A DNA stretch of 64,000 bases. It comes from Heterobasidion occidentale. Lineage: Eukaryota; Basidiomycota; Agaricomycetes; Russulales; Bondarzewiaceae. Shown piece after piece: positions 49,237 to 60,179 of this stretch. Position numbers and translations under genes: made by a program. The notes beneath the pieces were generated by a model. That model was not told where the DNA came from. It saw only the letters and a program-made list of their open reading frames with translations, and ran no database searches. The DNA lies in assembly GCA_039111635.1 (NCBI GenBank), contig JBCAQO010000001.1, forward strand, positions 2,294,001 through 2,358,000, read 5' to 3'. Numbering within the stretch: position 1 is the first letter of the stretch; each line of letters opens with the position of its first letter.

Positions 49237-50811
49237 TGGGCGAGGACCGCACCCCGTCCACCGCATCGTTCGCAACAAGCTCAAAGTCCCTCAGCGTTCG
49301 CAGCAAGCTCCCCCCCGCCCCGCCCATCAAGCCTGTCGTCACCTCTCCGCGTGCGTACACACCTCCTCCTCTATCCCCGCAGCTCTCGTCCTGATCCTCC
49401 CTGCCCCCAGCCTGGGCAAAGGATGAGCCCCCTTCTCCCACCGACGCTGAATTCCTACGCCCGCCCTCGCCCGGCCGCTCCCGCCCTCCCTCCGAAGCCC
49501 GGCGCTCCGACGTCCACTCCCTCCACTCCTCTGCCGCACCCCACGACGAGCACCAGCGATGGTGGGCCTTCACCCGCCACATCCCCCAGCCCTCGTCCTC
49601 CTTCTCCACAATCGGCCCCGCCTCCTCCGCCCTGCCAGAAAAGAAGACCTCCACCTCCCTTCGAGCCATGTCCACATGGATGACCTCCACCTCCGCCCAC
49701 CCCCACACGGACGACGCCTCTTCGTCCTCCACAGAGCGGCCCCCAGAGCCCTCCGCCCGCAGGGAGTGGGGCCTCCATCTCGCGATGCCCACCCCGCCCA
49801 CCGCCCCCTTCACCCTCGCCCAGAGTCGCACCCCGGGCTGGGACTCTCCCTGGGCCCCCCGCCCGCCCGAAGGCCCCGAGCGCGGCCTGTACGAGCAGCT
49901 CGACAAGCTCCACGTCGAGGGCGCAGACGATCACACCCACGCGCACGCGCACACCCACACCCACACCCATGACCAAGACACCCGGACGCTCAGCCCCTGG
50001 GCGCGGCGCAGGAAGCGGGCGCGAGCGTATCTGCTCAGCAATACATACGTCCCTTTGGTAGACCCCTTGCCAAATCCGTCGCACCATCCGCTCACGTTCC
50101 CACCGCGCAGCTTTTCCGTTTCGTCAACATCACGTTCACGACAGCCGCCCTCGCGGTGGCCATCCGCATCCGGCTGCTGGAAAGGACGCACGCCGTGGTC
50201 GGCGCGCTTGGCAGCTCTCCGTGAGTGCATGACATCGCGTCCGCGTGCGTGCCCTCGCGCTCATCACTCGACGTGAACAGGACATTGATCCTTATTTTCG
50301 CGCCGTTGACGCTGGTGCACGTCATGGTTGCCATCTACGTGCGTGCTTCTTAGTAGCTTGACCCGCCGCGCTCGGGCGGAACAGCGATCGGGCTGATGCC
50401 GATGGCCCTTCCCGCGCGCGTTCTTCCCACGCCCGCACCATATAGCTCGAGTACTTCGGCAGGCCGCTCGGCCTCTGGCGCACGTCGGGCAAGCTCGCGC
50501 ACACGCTGCTCGAGGTGCTCTTCATCTGCGCCTGGTCCGCCGCCCTCTCGCTCTGCTTCGACAACTTCTTCACCTCGATCGTGCCCTGCGCGTCGCACAA
50601 CTCGATCGCGTGGTACAGCAGCATCCCGCGCCCGACGAGCCCGTTCGGCGACCTCGGCCGGCATGAGGGCGGCGTCGGCGACGCGCTGTGCGACGACCAG
50701 CTCGCGCTCATCTGCCTCGTCGGCATCGGGCTGCTGATGTACTGCTTCAACCTGATCATCAGCCTCTATCGCATCTTCGAGAAGGTCAAGTACCAATCCA
50801 CGATGGTGTAG
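49237..50811 (+). CDS. SRF1-like multi-pass membrane protein (regulator of phospholipase D type)
   Basis: The ATG at 49237 gives MGEDRTPSTASFATSSKSLS and KLPPAPPIKPVVTSPRAYTP. Later exons read DEPPSPTDAEFLRPPSPGRS, DEHQRWWAFTRHIPQPSSSF, GLYEQLDKLHVEGADDHTHA with an unusual His-Thr/Ala run, and RKRARAYLLSNTYVPLLFRF. The membrane part has about four helices: FVNITFTTAALAVAIRIRLL, LILIFAPLTLVHVMVAIYLE, HTLLEVLFICAWSAALSLCF and LALICLVGIGLLMYCFNLII. It ends LYRIFEKVKYQSTMV at 50811. The membrane half matches from memory the fungal family related to yeast Srf1, which regulates the phospholipase D Spo14; that link is family knowledge, not shown here. Small introns fall after the helix-1 segment and before LEYFGRP. 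Confidence 0.7.
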
Positions 50812-51443
50812 CGAGCCCCCTCCACCTCCCTCCCCTTCCCTTGCCCACCCTGCCCACCCTTCCCCTTCCCTTCATCCGATTGCACCTCTCGTTTATCCAC
50901 CCTATTCTGCACTTCGTGTCACTCGTTTCGGGTTCGTTTCTCCTGCACTTCCTGTTCGGTCTCTTTCGGACAAGGATACGTACGTTCGTTCGCGCTCTCG
51001 CTCGCCGATAAGTTAGATCGCGGTAGTATCTATCCTGTATTATCTACGCGCGCACACATCGATACCACCACAGAAATCCATGTACAACTGCCTCCTGAGC
51101 CGCCGATGTGATGGACTGGTTGATTGAACAGCGCAGCCTGCGGGTGCTTATCGTCGCTCAGGCGAGCGCGAAGCGTCGAGGACGGGTTTACGTGGATGCG
51201 TCGGATTACCTTTGCAGCGTGCGAGGACGAGGTTGAAAAGGAGAGCGCAGCGAGGCAGAGAGGCGGCTGGATAAGGCATGCGATTGCGCCATCAGGCTCG
51301 TATCGCCCCGCGAGCGGCGAGGGCGAGTCAGTCCGCCACGGGCGACAATGTACATGCGACCCGCCCTCTGATATATGTCCTGCTATCCCCCGCGGTCGCT
51401 CACCCCATCTCCCCCGCCCCCGCACGCCCCCCTCCAGCTCCAG

Positions 51444-53324
51444 ATGGACGCCCTCCCCCTCTCCCTCTCCCGCTCCCGCTCACGCGCGAAATCCCCCGCG
51501 CTGCAACCGCTCGACAAGCGCCAGTACGCGCTCGGCATCGGCCTCCTGCTCCTCGTCGTCGTCCTCTGGACCAGCGCGAACTTTGTTACGCAGGTGCGTC
51601 CGTCCGTGCGCGACCGGCCCCAGAGCCGCGACGAGCCTGCGCGACCTGACGTTCCGCATTAGGACCTCTTCGTCGGCGGATACGAAAAGCCATTCCTGTG
51701 CGTCTTCCCTTCGCTCTCGCCGAGACACTTCCATTGCGACGGAGCGAGGCTGATTCGCGCTCTTGGCCGCGTGCAGCATCACGTACTTCAACACGAGCTC
51801 GTTCTCGCTGTACCTCGTGCCGTTTCTGGTGCGGAGGCTCTGGCGCCGCGAGCGCGACGGACGCGACAAGGTCCCCGTCAGTGGGTGCGTGTGAAGCCCG
51901 CGTGCATTCGTTCGTAGCCCGGCTCTGCGGCCGCTGACGGGGCCAGACGACTCCAGGTCCCGCGACGAGCAACAACCGCTCGTGGAGGACGCGGTGGAGG
52001 AACGGCGACCCGATGTAACGACCCCCTCTCTCTTCCTGATCGCCGCGCACGCCCGACTCAGCCCATTTGTAACTTAGCCCCCGCGGACCGTGTACGTCCC
52101 CGTCGAGATCGAGGAGCCCGCGCCGGCGGCGCTCCCGCCGCTGACCGTGCGCGAGACGATCCACCTCTCCTCCATCTTCTGCTTCTTCTGGTTCGTCGCG
52201 AACTGGTCGGGCAACGCCGCGCTGGGGTACACGAGCGTCGCCAGCGCGACGATCCTGTCTAGCATGAGCGGTGCGTGTCTCCTGTGCCGTGTTCCACGAA
52301 GAGGCCGTGCGGTGCTGAGTTCGCCGCCTCCGCGTGTGGTGGGGTGCGGCGTGTGTGCGCAGGCTTCTTCACGCTCGGCGTTGGACGCATTTTCGGCGTC
52401 GAGACGCTGACGTTGGCCAAGATCGGCGCCGTCGTGACGAGGTACGTACGCGTCCGCTGCGCTCTCCCCATCCCCATCCCCATCCGCCTCCGCCCCTCCA
52501 CCCTGGCCACATGCCAGCCCCATCGCAATCCCGATTGATCCTTTCGTCTATCTGTCCGTCCGTCCGTTCCCCCGCTGCAGCTTCGGCGGCGTCCTCCTCG
52601 TGTCCCTCTCCGACTCGCACCAGTCCCAGCCCGCGACCGCGCTGCCGACCGCGTTCGACGCCCCGCCCGCGAGCACGCCGCACGCGGGGCAGCGCCTGCT
52701 CGGCGACAGCCTCGCGCTCCTCTCCGCGTTCTTCTACGCGCTGTACGTCACCCTGCTCAAGGTCCGCATCCGCTCCGAGGCGCGCATCGACATGCAGCTG
52801 TTCTTCGGCTTCGTCGGGCTCTTCAACGTCCTCGCGTGCTGGCCCATCGGCGTGCTCCTGCACCTCACCGGCGTCGAGCCGTTCGCGCTCCCGAGCTCGC
52901 GCCGCGCCGTCGTCGCGCTCCTGATCAACGTGCGTGGCCGACATTCATCTTCGTTCTGCAGTACATCGATACATCGTGCCAGATGGCGATCACGCTCTCG
53001 AGCGACTACATCTACGTCCTCGCGATGCTCAAGACGACCCCGCTCGTCGTGACGATCGGCCTCAGCCTGACGATGCCCCTCGCCGTCGTGGGCGACGTCC
53101 TGCTCGGCAACACGGTCCACCTGCAGGTCGTCGTCGGCGCGCTCCTGCTCCTCGCGAGCTTCGTCGTCGTGGGCGTCGAAGACTCCAAGGAGCCACCGCC
53201 CGCACGCGCGCTCGCGGACGTGGAGGCGGACGCGCGGGGCCGGCGGTACTCCCGCGTGCGGGGGGAAGAGGCCGAGGCCGAGGCGGACGATATCGCGCCC
53301 GAGGATCACGCTGGCGGCAGGTGA
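51444..53324 (+). CDS. DMT-superfamily transporter, THI74/SLC35F5-like
   Basis: The ATG at 51444 gives MDALPLSLSRSRSRAKSPAL and then KRQYALGIGLLLLVVVLWTS with ANFVTQ, the first helix and signature of the vacuolar THI74/YML018C group. After two introns come ITYFNTSSFSLYLVPFLVRR, then a charged loop. EamA-type helices follow: SSIFCFFWFVANWSGNAALG, YTSVASATILSSMSG, FFTLGVGRIFGVETLTLAKI, SFGGVLLVSLSD, LLGDSLALLSAFFYALYVTL, LFFGFVGLFNVLACWPIGVL, ALLIN, MAITLSSDYIYVLAMLKTTP and QVVVGALLLLASFVVVGVED. It stops at 53324 after a charged tail. Ten transmembrane segments are expected. Yeast members sit in the vacuolar membrane, one linked to thiamine; the substrate is unproven. A 55-nt intron before MAIT is clear. 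About seven introns in all. Confidence 0.85.
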
Positions 53325-54545
53325 GGCGCGGATGGAGATCCGGGCGTCGTGCTTGGGGAGCACGCGGTCGCGCGTCCGGTGCGTGTCTTCTTCGTCCCCT
53401 TCCGTCTCGCCGTGCAAGGGTCGCGTCCGTGCTTACCTTTTGGGCAAGAGCGGACAGAACACAGAGGGTGGCTTGCGTTACGGCTGCGTGGGGCCTGAAG
53501 GATACCCGTGTAGAGCTTTCTCGGTGGGGGTGTATGATAGGATCAGACAGATGCAATAACGACGGGTCCCCGGACGGACGGCCTTTTTCCACAGCGGCCT
53601 GGCTTCTCCCTGCGGGTCGTGCATGCGCTGCAGGGTCTTTGCCCCGAAAGCGAGCTAGTCTGTTGTTGTCAGATAAAGGGGGGTTCCTTCGCGAGCGCTC
53701 TCGGTGGAAATGTTCGGAATCCGTCGGGCTCTCTCATATCCTATCGCGCAGGGAATGTCCATGTCGTTGGAATGTCCGACATGGGACCGTCAATGGGCTC
53801 AAAAGAAGAAACATGTTCCTGTCGCCCAGCGCGCGCGATTTCGTCATTGCGACAGGACGCGTGCTTGCGTCTGGAAGCTGAGCACGCGTCGACATGGCTC
53901 GGACGTCCGACGGATCCTTCGGCGGTGGATCCTCGTCGCTGAGCGTCGCGGACGGAATATAGTTGACGACGCGCGCTGTTCCGCTGCTAACGTTAACGGC
54001 CTTCAGAGAGCTCCTGCGTGCTCCCGATGGTGTCGTGTTCTGGCGGTATTGATGCCGCGTCCGATCGACGCATGACGGCACGACGGTGACTATGGAATAC
54101 CTCGGGGCAAGGCTCGCGCGCGGCGTCCTGCCCTGCCGTCAGGTTTGATGTCCTTGCAGGGACTCATGAATGGATGAAGCTAAGAGCGGCAGGCCCGCTC
54201 GTGCTGAGCAATGGACGGCTCCGCGTGCGAAGTGATGCCCCCAGTGCGAGTGGGGCTTTTAGTGCTTACGCGTGTCGTAATTTATCACGACAGGGCATTA
54301 GCTTCGCTTGTGCCGCTGCGGTTTAGGCACCGCTGCGCAGCATGCACGCACAACGAGAGACGGCGACAGGGGATGTGGATGCCGTGCTGGAGACGTGGAG
54401 CGTCGTGTCGCCGGGGCGTGCGCGTCGCATCACGTGCTGGGAACCCGGCGCCCGTGTCTGTGTTTTACTGCATCGACGGAATGTTCCCAGGCGCGATCTC
54501 TCCAGCGACGGCGAGCTCCCAGCGCGAGCACCGCAACTTGAAACC
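53325..54545. other. 1.2-kb intergenic region, no gene recognised
   Basis: Between the transporter stop and the SLX9 start I see no exon chain with family similarity on either strand. Short open frames are present because the GC content suppresses stop codons, not because of coding signal. Confidence 0.4.
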
Positions 54546-55627
54546 ATGGTGAGTGCGCTGCGGTCGCCCCCAGCCCCCGTCAGCGTCGTTGCGCATGGCT
54601 CATCGCCCGACGTCGTGGAAAAGTAGCCAAAGGAACGCCGGCAGCGCCTGCTTGGGCACCCGACATCTGCCAAGGCCCCCACCCATCTTGCCATCCAGGA
54701 CACGGATCTCCACACGGAGGAGCCCGTCGACGCGCGCGCAGGGCCACCGGTGCGTGTCCATCAAACGCATGTCCATCCAAATCTGCATCGCCCTGATTGG
54801 CATGTCCCCTCGTCTTTTTGGCTTCCCGGCGCAGGGACACGGATCGGCACCACCGCCATTACCACCACTGCCGCACGCGCCCCGGAGCGGGCTCAAAAAA
54901 AAGGAAAAGCAGGGGCTCAAGCGCGAGCTCTTCCTCCAACGTGCGCAGCCGTGCTATTTTATTCTCCCGCCGAGGGGGGACCCTCTCCCAATATCGCCCA
55001 TCACCCGCATTCCCATTCCCATTCCCATTCCCCGCCGACGTCTTTGCCTCTCTAACCCCATCTGACGAACAATTCCCCGCCTCACACAGGGTTGGAGGCG
55101 TCCCGCTCTCCATACTCCAAATCGCACAACAGACGGCTCAAGCGCCTCGAGCGGGAGCAGATCGCGGGCGGGCTCGGTGGCCTCAGGAGCGCGCTAGCGG
55201 CCGTCGAACAAGACGTCGCCCGTGCGGATCCCGCGCACAGGCGCCTGTCGCCCCGGCTGCGAAAAATGCGGATCCCGCGCCCGCCGCCGAGCCCGACCGC
55301 CCCCAGCCGCCCGCCCGCCCAGGGCAGATCGGCGAGGGCAAGGGCGCCCCGCTCAAACGCGCCCAGCGAAAACGAGCCCTGTGCGTCTGCTGCCCCCCCC
55401 CCCCTTTCTCGGTCGTCGTCGATCCTCACGGGGTTGAGGCGCCGCCCGCATCACGTTCGATGACCGCTGACCGACGACGGATGGGGTCCGTTTCGCCCCC
55501 ATCTTGCAGACAGGCCGAGCGGCTGCGCCAGCCCCTGATCCTGTCGAATCCCGACTTTGCGGCCAACCCGTTCGAGACCATCCGCACGCACGCTCGTAAT
55601 ACGCTCGTGCAGCGCCCTTCGGTATGA
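54546..55627 (+). CDS. SLX9: Ribosome biogenesis protein SLX9
   Basis: The ATG at 54546-54548 is followed at once by a 78-nt intron (54549-54626), so exon 1 is the start codon alone. It continues PKERRQRLLGHPTSAKAPTH, DTDLHTEEPVDARAGPP, APRSGLKKKEKQGLKRELFL, QRLEASRSPYSKSHNRRLKR and LEREQIAGGLGGLRSALAAV, the typical SLX9 KKKEKQ..KRE..L and R.KREQI.GG segments. The last parts are GQIGEGKGAPLKRAQRKRAL and AERLRQPLILSNPDFAANPF with ETIRTHARNTL, stop at 55625-55627. SLX9 is a 90S/pre-40S factor in 18S rRNA processing. Between EQDVA and the APVAPAAKNADP stretch the frame shifts without an obvious full-length intron; a TGCGGATCCCGCGC direct repeat lies there. Otherwise complete. Confidence 0.85.
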
Positions 55628-56137
55628 CCTGCACCACGCGCATGTGCTTCTGCCAACAAAGGCAGCAAACATTCCAACCCGTACGGGTCCATTACCATCC
55701 TTGAAAGCTTCAATAATTAGTCGTGATTCGGTCAGTCTGGGCAGGCCGTTATAGGGCATAGAATCCGATCTTATTAGATCATGTAACTTAATCGTGGATC
55801 CCTGAACGTGTACACGCATTCATTGGCATTGAGGGTATAAACCTAGGTATGAGATGCAATGGGGAATATTGGATGGCCAGGATACGGCAGAAAACGGCAT
55901 AGTCAATAATCTCGGAGAAAATGCGCGAGGCATGGAAGTGGAAGTCAACCCCCTCCCGGAAAGCCGTAGGCTGAGGAACTGCTGAGGCTGAGAAGCCTTT
56001 CCGTCCGAATAATGAAAGGAGGAAGATGACGGGTACACCGCCTACGGTCGCGCAAATCTAAGAAGCCGGTTGGAGAACACTGGATTATCCATACAGGTGT
56101 GAAAAAAAAAAGTTTGCTTCGATACGTGTGCCGTCCT
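55628..56137. other. Convergent intergenic gap, no gene
   Basis: Five hundred base pairs between the 3' ends of SLX9 (+) and the coiled-coil gene (-). It has no coding exon, and an A-run near 56100-56110 could serve as the SLX9 or coiled-coil 3' processing region. Confidence 0.4.
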
Positions 56138-58626
56138 TCATTCGTCGCCCTCTTCCTCATGCCGACTCATCCCTGCGCTCCATACGGTGCTCCCACTGCC
56201 GCTGCCACCTCCGCTTGTCCGACTTCGCCTGCTGCCGGATTTCACGCGTGGGGCAATTTCAGTAAAGCCGCCGTTGTATCCCTTGGCCATGTCAGCACTC
56301 AGTGCGCGCTCCTGGGCGTCGAGCGCGGCAAGCGAGTTCTCTGCTTCGGCCTGCACAAGCGCCTCCTGTGTCAACGTCACAGGGCTGCCATTCAGACCGG
56401 ATGGCGATGACCCAGCAGAGGGGGTGTCTGTGCCAGATTGCCTGCGGAAGAACGAGAAACGAGACGCCGCGAGGGAATTCGTTGGGCTGGTCGGGTTTGA
56501 AGACGAAACGAGTGGCTGGGACGGATTCTCGGGGGTAGAATAGCTCTTCTGCATTGGTGGGGCTATTGGCTTCTCGATGCCCATCAACTTCATCGTCGCA
56601 TGTAACCGCTCCCGCTCCCGACGGTCTTCTTCGTCCTCGGTAGTTTCCAATTTACGAGCTCCTGTGATCGTCGGCTTCGATCCGGACTGCAACGTGAGAG
56701 GGCGGAGGTTTGCGGTTGCATCTGCCTTCTTGTCATTGCCACCACCGAACATCGAGAAGCCACGCCAGTCGAAGGAAAGAGACCGGCGATTCCGGGTAGT
56801 GGGACTGGTCGCGGCATTGGCGCTGAGCGGGGGAGAATCGAACGTGGTCAGTCGCTCGACCGGAGCGGGAGCAGGAGTCGGATTCGAGGTGGAGCGGGAG
56901 AACATGGAAGCCCGGCGCTGAGGTTTTGTAGTAGCGGTAGGCGTCTTGGAATCCATGGAAGGGGTCGTCGGTGATTTCTCGTAGTCGACCGCAAGCACAT
57001 GCTCGAAACCCTCTTGAGCGATGATCCGGTCAATGATCTTGGAAGCATACAGGGACAGAGCCTTGTTCGCATCTTTGAGGGACTTGACCTCGTTCCGGAG
57101 CGCATCAATATCGTTGAGAGAGCCGCTTGGTTCCAGCCCACCAGCATCTGAAGAGTGTGAGACCTTGCGCGGTGACTCTAGGGCATTCTTCTTGCTTCGT
57201 TTGCTGGCCTTGGTGACAGAACGGTCGCGGTCGTCGATAGTGCGTCCTTCGAGAATGTCCTTGTTCTCTGCTCTTCCAAGCTCAGCTGCGAGGTCAAGAC
57301 CAGGGCCGGTGATAGGCAGGTCGGCAAGAGATTCGCCGCGGGATGCACCAGGAGAATGCGAAAGAGAAACGCCACGACGACGGCCATGACGGGGATGACG
57401 GGGGCTTGCCAAAGGCTCACCATCCTCGCCAAGTTCCTTACCATCATCGACTTGATCAAACTCGGGATCCAACACGTCCTCGGCGCGTTCGTCGACCGTG
57501 CCCAAGGCACTACGAGCGGAAGTCTTCGTGCTGCCAGTGTCCCCAGTGGTGTCCGTTTCGCCATCACCATCGCCATCTTCGTCCTCACTGGGGCTGTCAC
57601 TACCGCCTCCAACTTGCCTCATAAGATTAAAGTGACCGCTGAGGGTTCTCTCGCGAAGTAAGATGTTGTAGCTCTCGTTCTCCTCCTGAAGTTCGTTGTT
57701 AACGCGTTTCAGATCGATGAGTTGGGTCTGCAACAAGGCAACGGTATTCTGAAGCGAACTGTGAGAGGTGGAAAGTGTCGATAACTCCAATCGAAGGGCG
57801 GTCATCTCAGCAGGTTCCGAATCCTCAGCGAGGCTCCGAGTTTGCTGCGAGGGAGTGGAAGGCTGATCGGCTTCGTTGTTGTCCTCGTCATCCCGTTCGG
57901 CCTCAGACTCGGAATCAGCGACGGTCGAGGGCGACCGTGGAACGGGGGGGAGTTTGCGTGCTTGAGATAACGATTGTATTCGCGATTTAAGATGTTGCTC
58001 ATTGTCATAGAACGACTGACGCTCCGCTTCGAAGGTAGAAGTCTGAAAGGGACATGTTACTCGACTTCCCAACCTGGTCCAAGATCACCTACCTGTTCGT
58101 TATATCTGCGGTGTATATCCCTCTTCTCCTTCTCTAGATCGCGAACCTGAAGCCGAAGCTTCTCTACAACCTCTATGCGTGCGGATAGCTCATCTTCCAT
58201 TCTACTCTGCTCGGAGTAAAGCTCGGCGAGCCTTGTCTCGGCTGCATTGAGAGCGGACGCGATACTGCTGTTCTCTTGTTTGAGGGTAGCGAGGGCTTGA
58301 TCTTTGTCCTGCAGTTGAACTAAAAGCTTTGCACATGAATCGCGGATAAGATGAACTGTACAGCTGGACCGTCTTTGTAAACACACCTGCTCCTTGTGCT
58401 CGGTTTCGTTCTTGAGAGAAGCTGCGAGTGACTCGGGTGTTTGTCCATTGGAAACAGGTGGCGGGGGGTTTTTGATGGAATTGCGACGGGGCGAGGCGGC
58501 TAAGGATGACGATACACGCGGGGTCACGGCCGAGCGTGCAGTGGCGCCTCTAGCAATTGGCGGAGGGGAGGGGAGAGAGGTAGATGATCGTCTCGAGGTG
58601 GAAGGCGTAACCCGGGCTGTTGCCAT
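56138..58626 (-). CDS. Long coiled-coil protein with acidic and Ser-rich linkers
   Basis: The ATG at 58626 gives MATARVTPSTSRRSSTSLPS, a basic Ser/Pro-rich head. After an intron the coiled coil runs LLVQLQDKDQALATLKQENS, SIASALNAAETRLAELYSEQ, SRMEDELSARIEVVEKLRLQ, VRDLEKEKRDIHRRYNEQ, then STFEAERQSFYDNEQHLKSR. A second coil, ALRLELSTLSTSHSSLQNTV and LLQTQLIDLKRVNNELQEEN, leads to an acidic stretch (SEDEDGDGDGETD). A short conserved-looking helix, DANKALSLYASKIIDRIIAQ with EGFEHVLAV, is near residue 530. A Ser-rich tail ends SAGMSRHEEEGDE at 56138. I recall fungal M-repeat-type coiled-coil proteins with a similar LYASKIIDRII block, but the function is not established here; a cortical or spindle-pole scaffold is possible. 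Two introns near 58020-58100 and 58330-58390. Confidence 0.75.
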
Positions 58627-58924
58627 GGTCGGTCATAAACAATGGTCGTCGCGTCAACGTGAATGTCTTGTCAGTGTTGTGGTCGGGTGCGCGCAGGGGC
58701 GGGAGTAAAACGAAGGAGAAAACGGAGAAAATGGGCAGAAAGGCGGGAGGAGAGGGCGGGAGAGAGATGGTAGGTGGTGCCGTAGGGAGCGCTCATAGCG
58801 AGCACTGTCCGTGTCGCTATGCGCCCTCTGCTTACGACATCGCCACGCGCCGTCCAATGATTGACTCTGTCCACTGTTCCTTCTTTGCTCCCTTCCGCCT
58901 GCTCGCTGCGCCATCCACAATAAC
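58627..58924. promoter_or_regulatory. 298-bp divergent promoter, coiled-coil gene / XRCC2-like
   Basis: The start codons at 58626 (-) and 58925 (+) diverge here. The gap is purine-rich on the plus strand around 58700-58780 and carries no coding signal. Confidence 0.45.
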
Positions 58925-60179
58925 ATGCTGGACGACATCTCCTCAGAGTCTCTGGATCAGGTGAGGCTCTGCAGCGCTACCATACGCGAATACCGCATGA
59001 TCGTTTGTCTTCACCTCCAAGCTTCTGACCTCAGTCCGATACGAAAGTCGGTCCCCATCTCTTCTTATCCGTTTGTAATGTTAAATCGTTGAATGTTCCT
59101 TCGCAGCTGCCCCTCTAGGTCCAACTAGAATACCAGGGCTCGATGCTCCCTTCCCCTCCGCCGCCGAACCTTCGTCTTCCTTGAGGCGTGGAGACGTTAT
59201 CGAAATACAAGGCCCCGCATCATCTGGCAAGACACATCTCCTTTACGACCTCATTGGTACCTGTATCCTCCCCGGAAGCAGTTCTCCTAACGGCGGCGGC
59301 GGCGGCTGGGACAAGGTCGCGATTCTCTTTGACACTGACGGCTGCTTCGATATCCGTCGACTTGCCCAACTTCTGCGGGCCCGTCTCGGACTGCATCGCA
59401 TGTCATCACACTCATCTCCTTCGAGCGAATTGCCAGATGAGGTGACGGATGCAATCACGAGAATCCTTAGAAAAGTGCACATTTTCCGCCCGCCGTCCTC
59501 ACTCCAGCTTGTCGCAAGCATCGCGAATCTCTCTGCGTACCATGCTGCTCAGCTTCCGACATGTGAGATCGGTCTGGTGACCATCGATTCAATGAGTGCG
59601 TTCTACTGGCAAGATCGCCTTCATGCCGAGGAAACGCGTCCTCAGGCAGGCGCAAGAGGTGTTGACAAACCTCTTTACCACATCCTGAGCGGCTTGCAGA
59701 GATTTCGCGTATCCCACGGCCCGGTCACAGTGCTCACGAACTGGGGCCTCAATCTTGCATCAAGCTCATCTCTCGACTCATCTACAAATTTCCATTTTTA
59801 TAAGCAGCATCTTCATCACTACCCGACACTCCTCCATCTCAACGTCAACACGGACGCATCGTCCGTATCGGTTTCCCACGCTTCTACGCACCCTCACCTA
59901 CCTATAACACATCATATCACGCTTAATCCTTGGCCTAACCTGCATAGAACGCGTCACGCCGCCGATAGTACGGAACAACAGACAGATCACCGATGCATTC
60001 CGCTCACGGAGGGTTGCGATATAATTGGAGTTGTGAAAACTGCTGGTAGCGATGTCATTGGGGCTTTCAACGTCGGTGTCAAACTTGACGAAGTATTGAT
60101 CGGAAACGGGAGACATGATCTACAACAGTATCCTTCTGAGCATCTTATTCATGGTTCACACATCTCATTACTGTCCTGA
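58925..60179 (+). CDS. XRCC2: RAD51 paralogue, XRCC2-like ATPase
   Basis: A small first exon (ATG at 58925, MLDDISSESLDQ) precedes a long exon from about 59110. The core reads LRRGDVIEIQGPASSGKTHL with YDLIGTCILPG, where GPASSGKT is a Walker A loop, then VAILFDTDGCFDIRRLAQLL, VHIFRPPSSLQLVASIANLS, and a Walker B-like IGLVTIDSMSAFYWQDRL. The C-terminal half has LLHLNVNTDASSVSVSHAST and EGCDIIGVVKTAGSDVIGAF, stop at 60177-60179. GDxxExxGP...CILP and DSxSAFYW are diagnostic of XRCC2, a RAD51 accessory factor in homologous recombination. Length of about 380 fits. The first-exon junction does not keep frame with the donor CAG|gtgagg and acceptors I can see, so a further mini-exon or different start is possible. 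I chose the ATG for its context. Confidence 0.85.

Noticed and set aside
52369..53417. Long minus-strand open frames opposite the transporter
   Set aside because: They mirror the plus-strand transporter exons, which carry clear EamA-type helices. The antisense translation is acidic low complexity.
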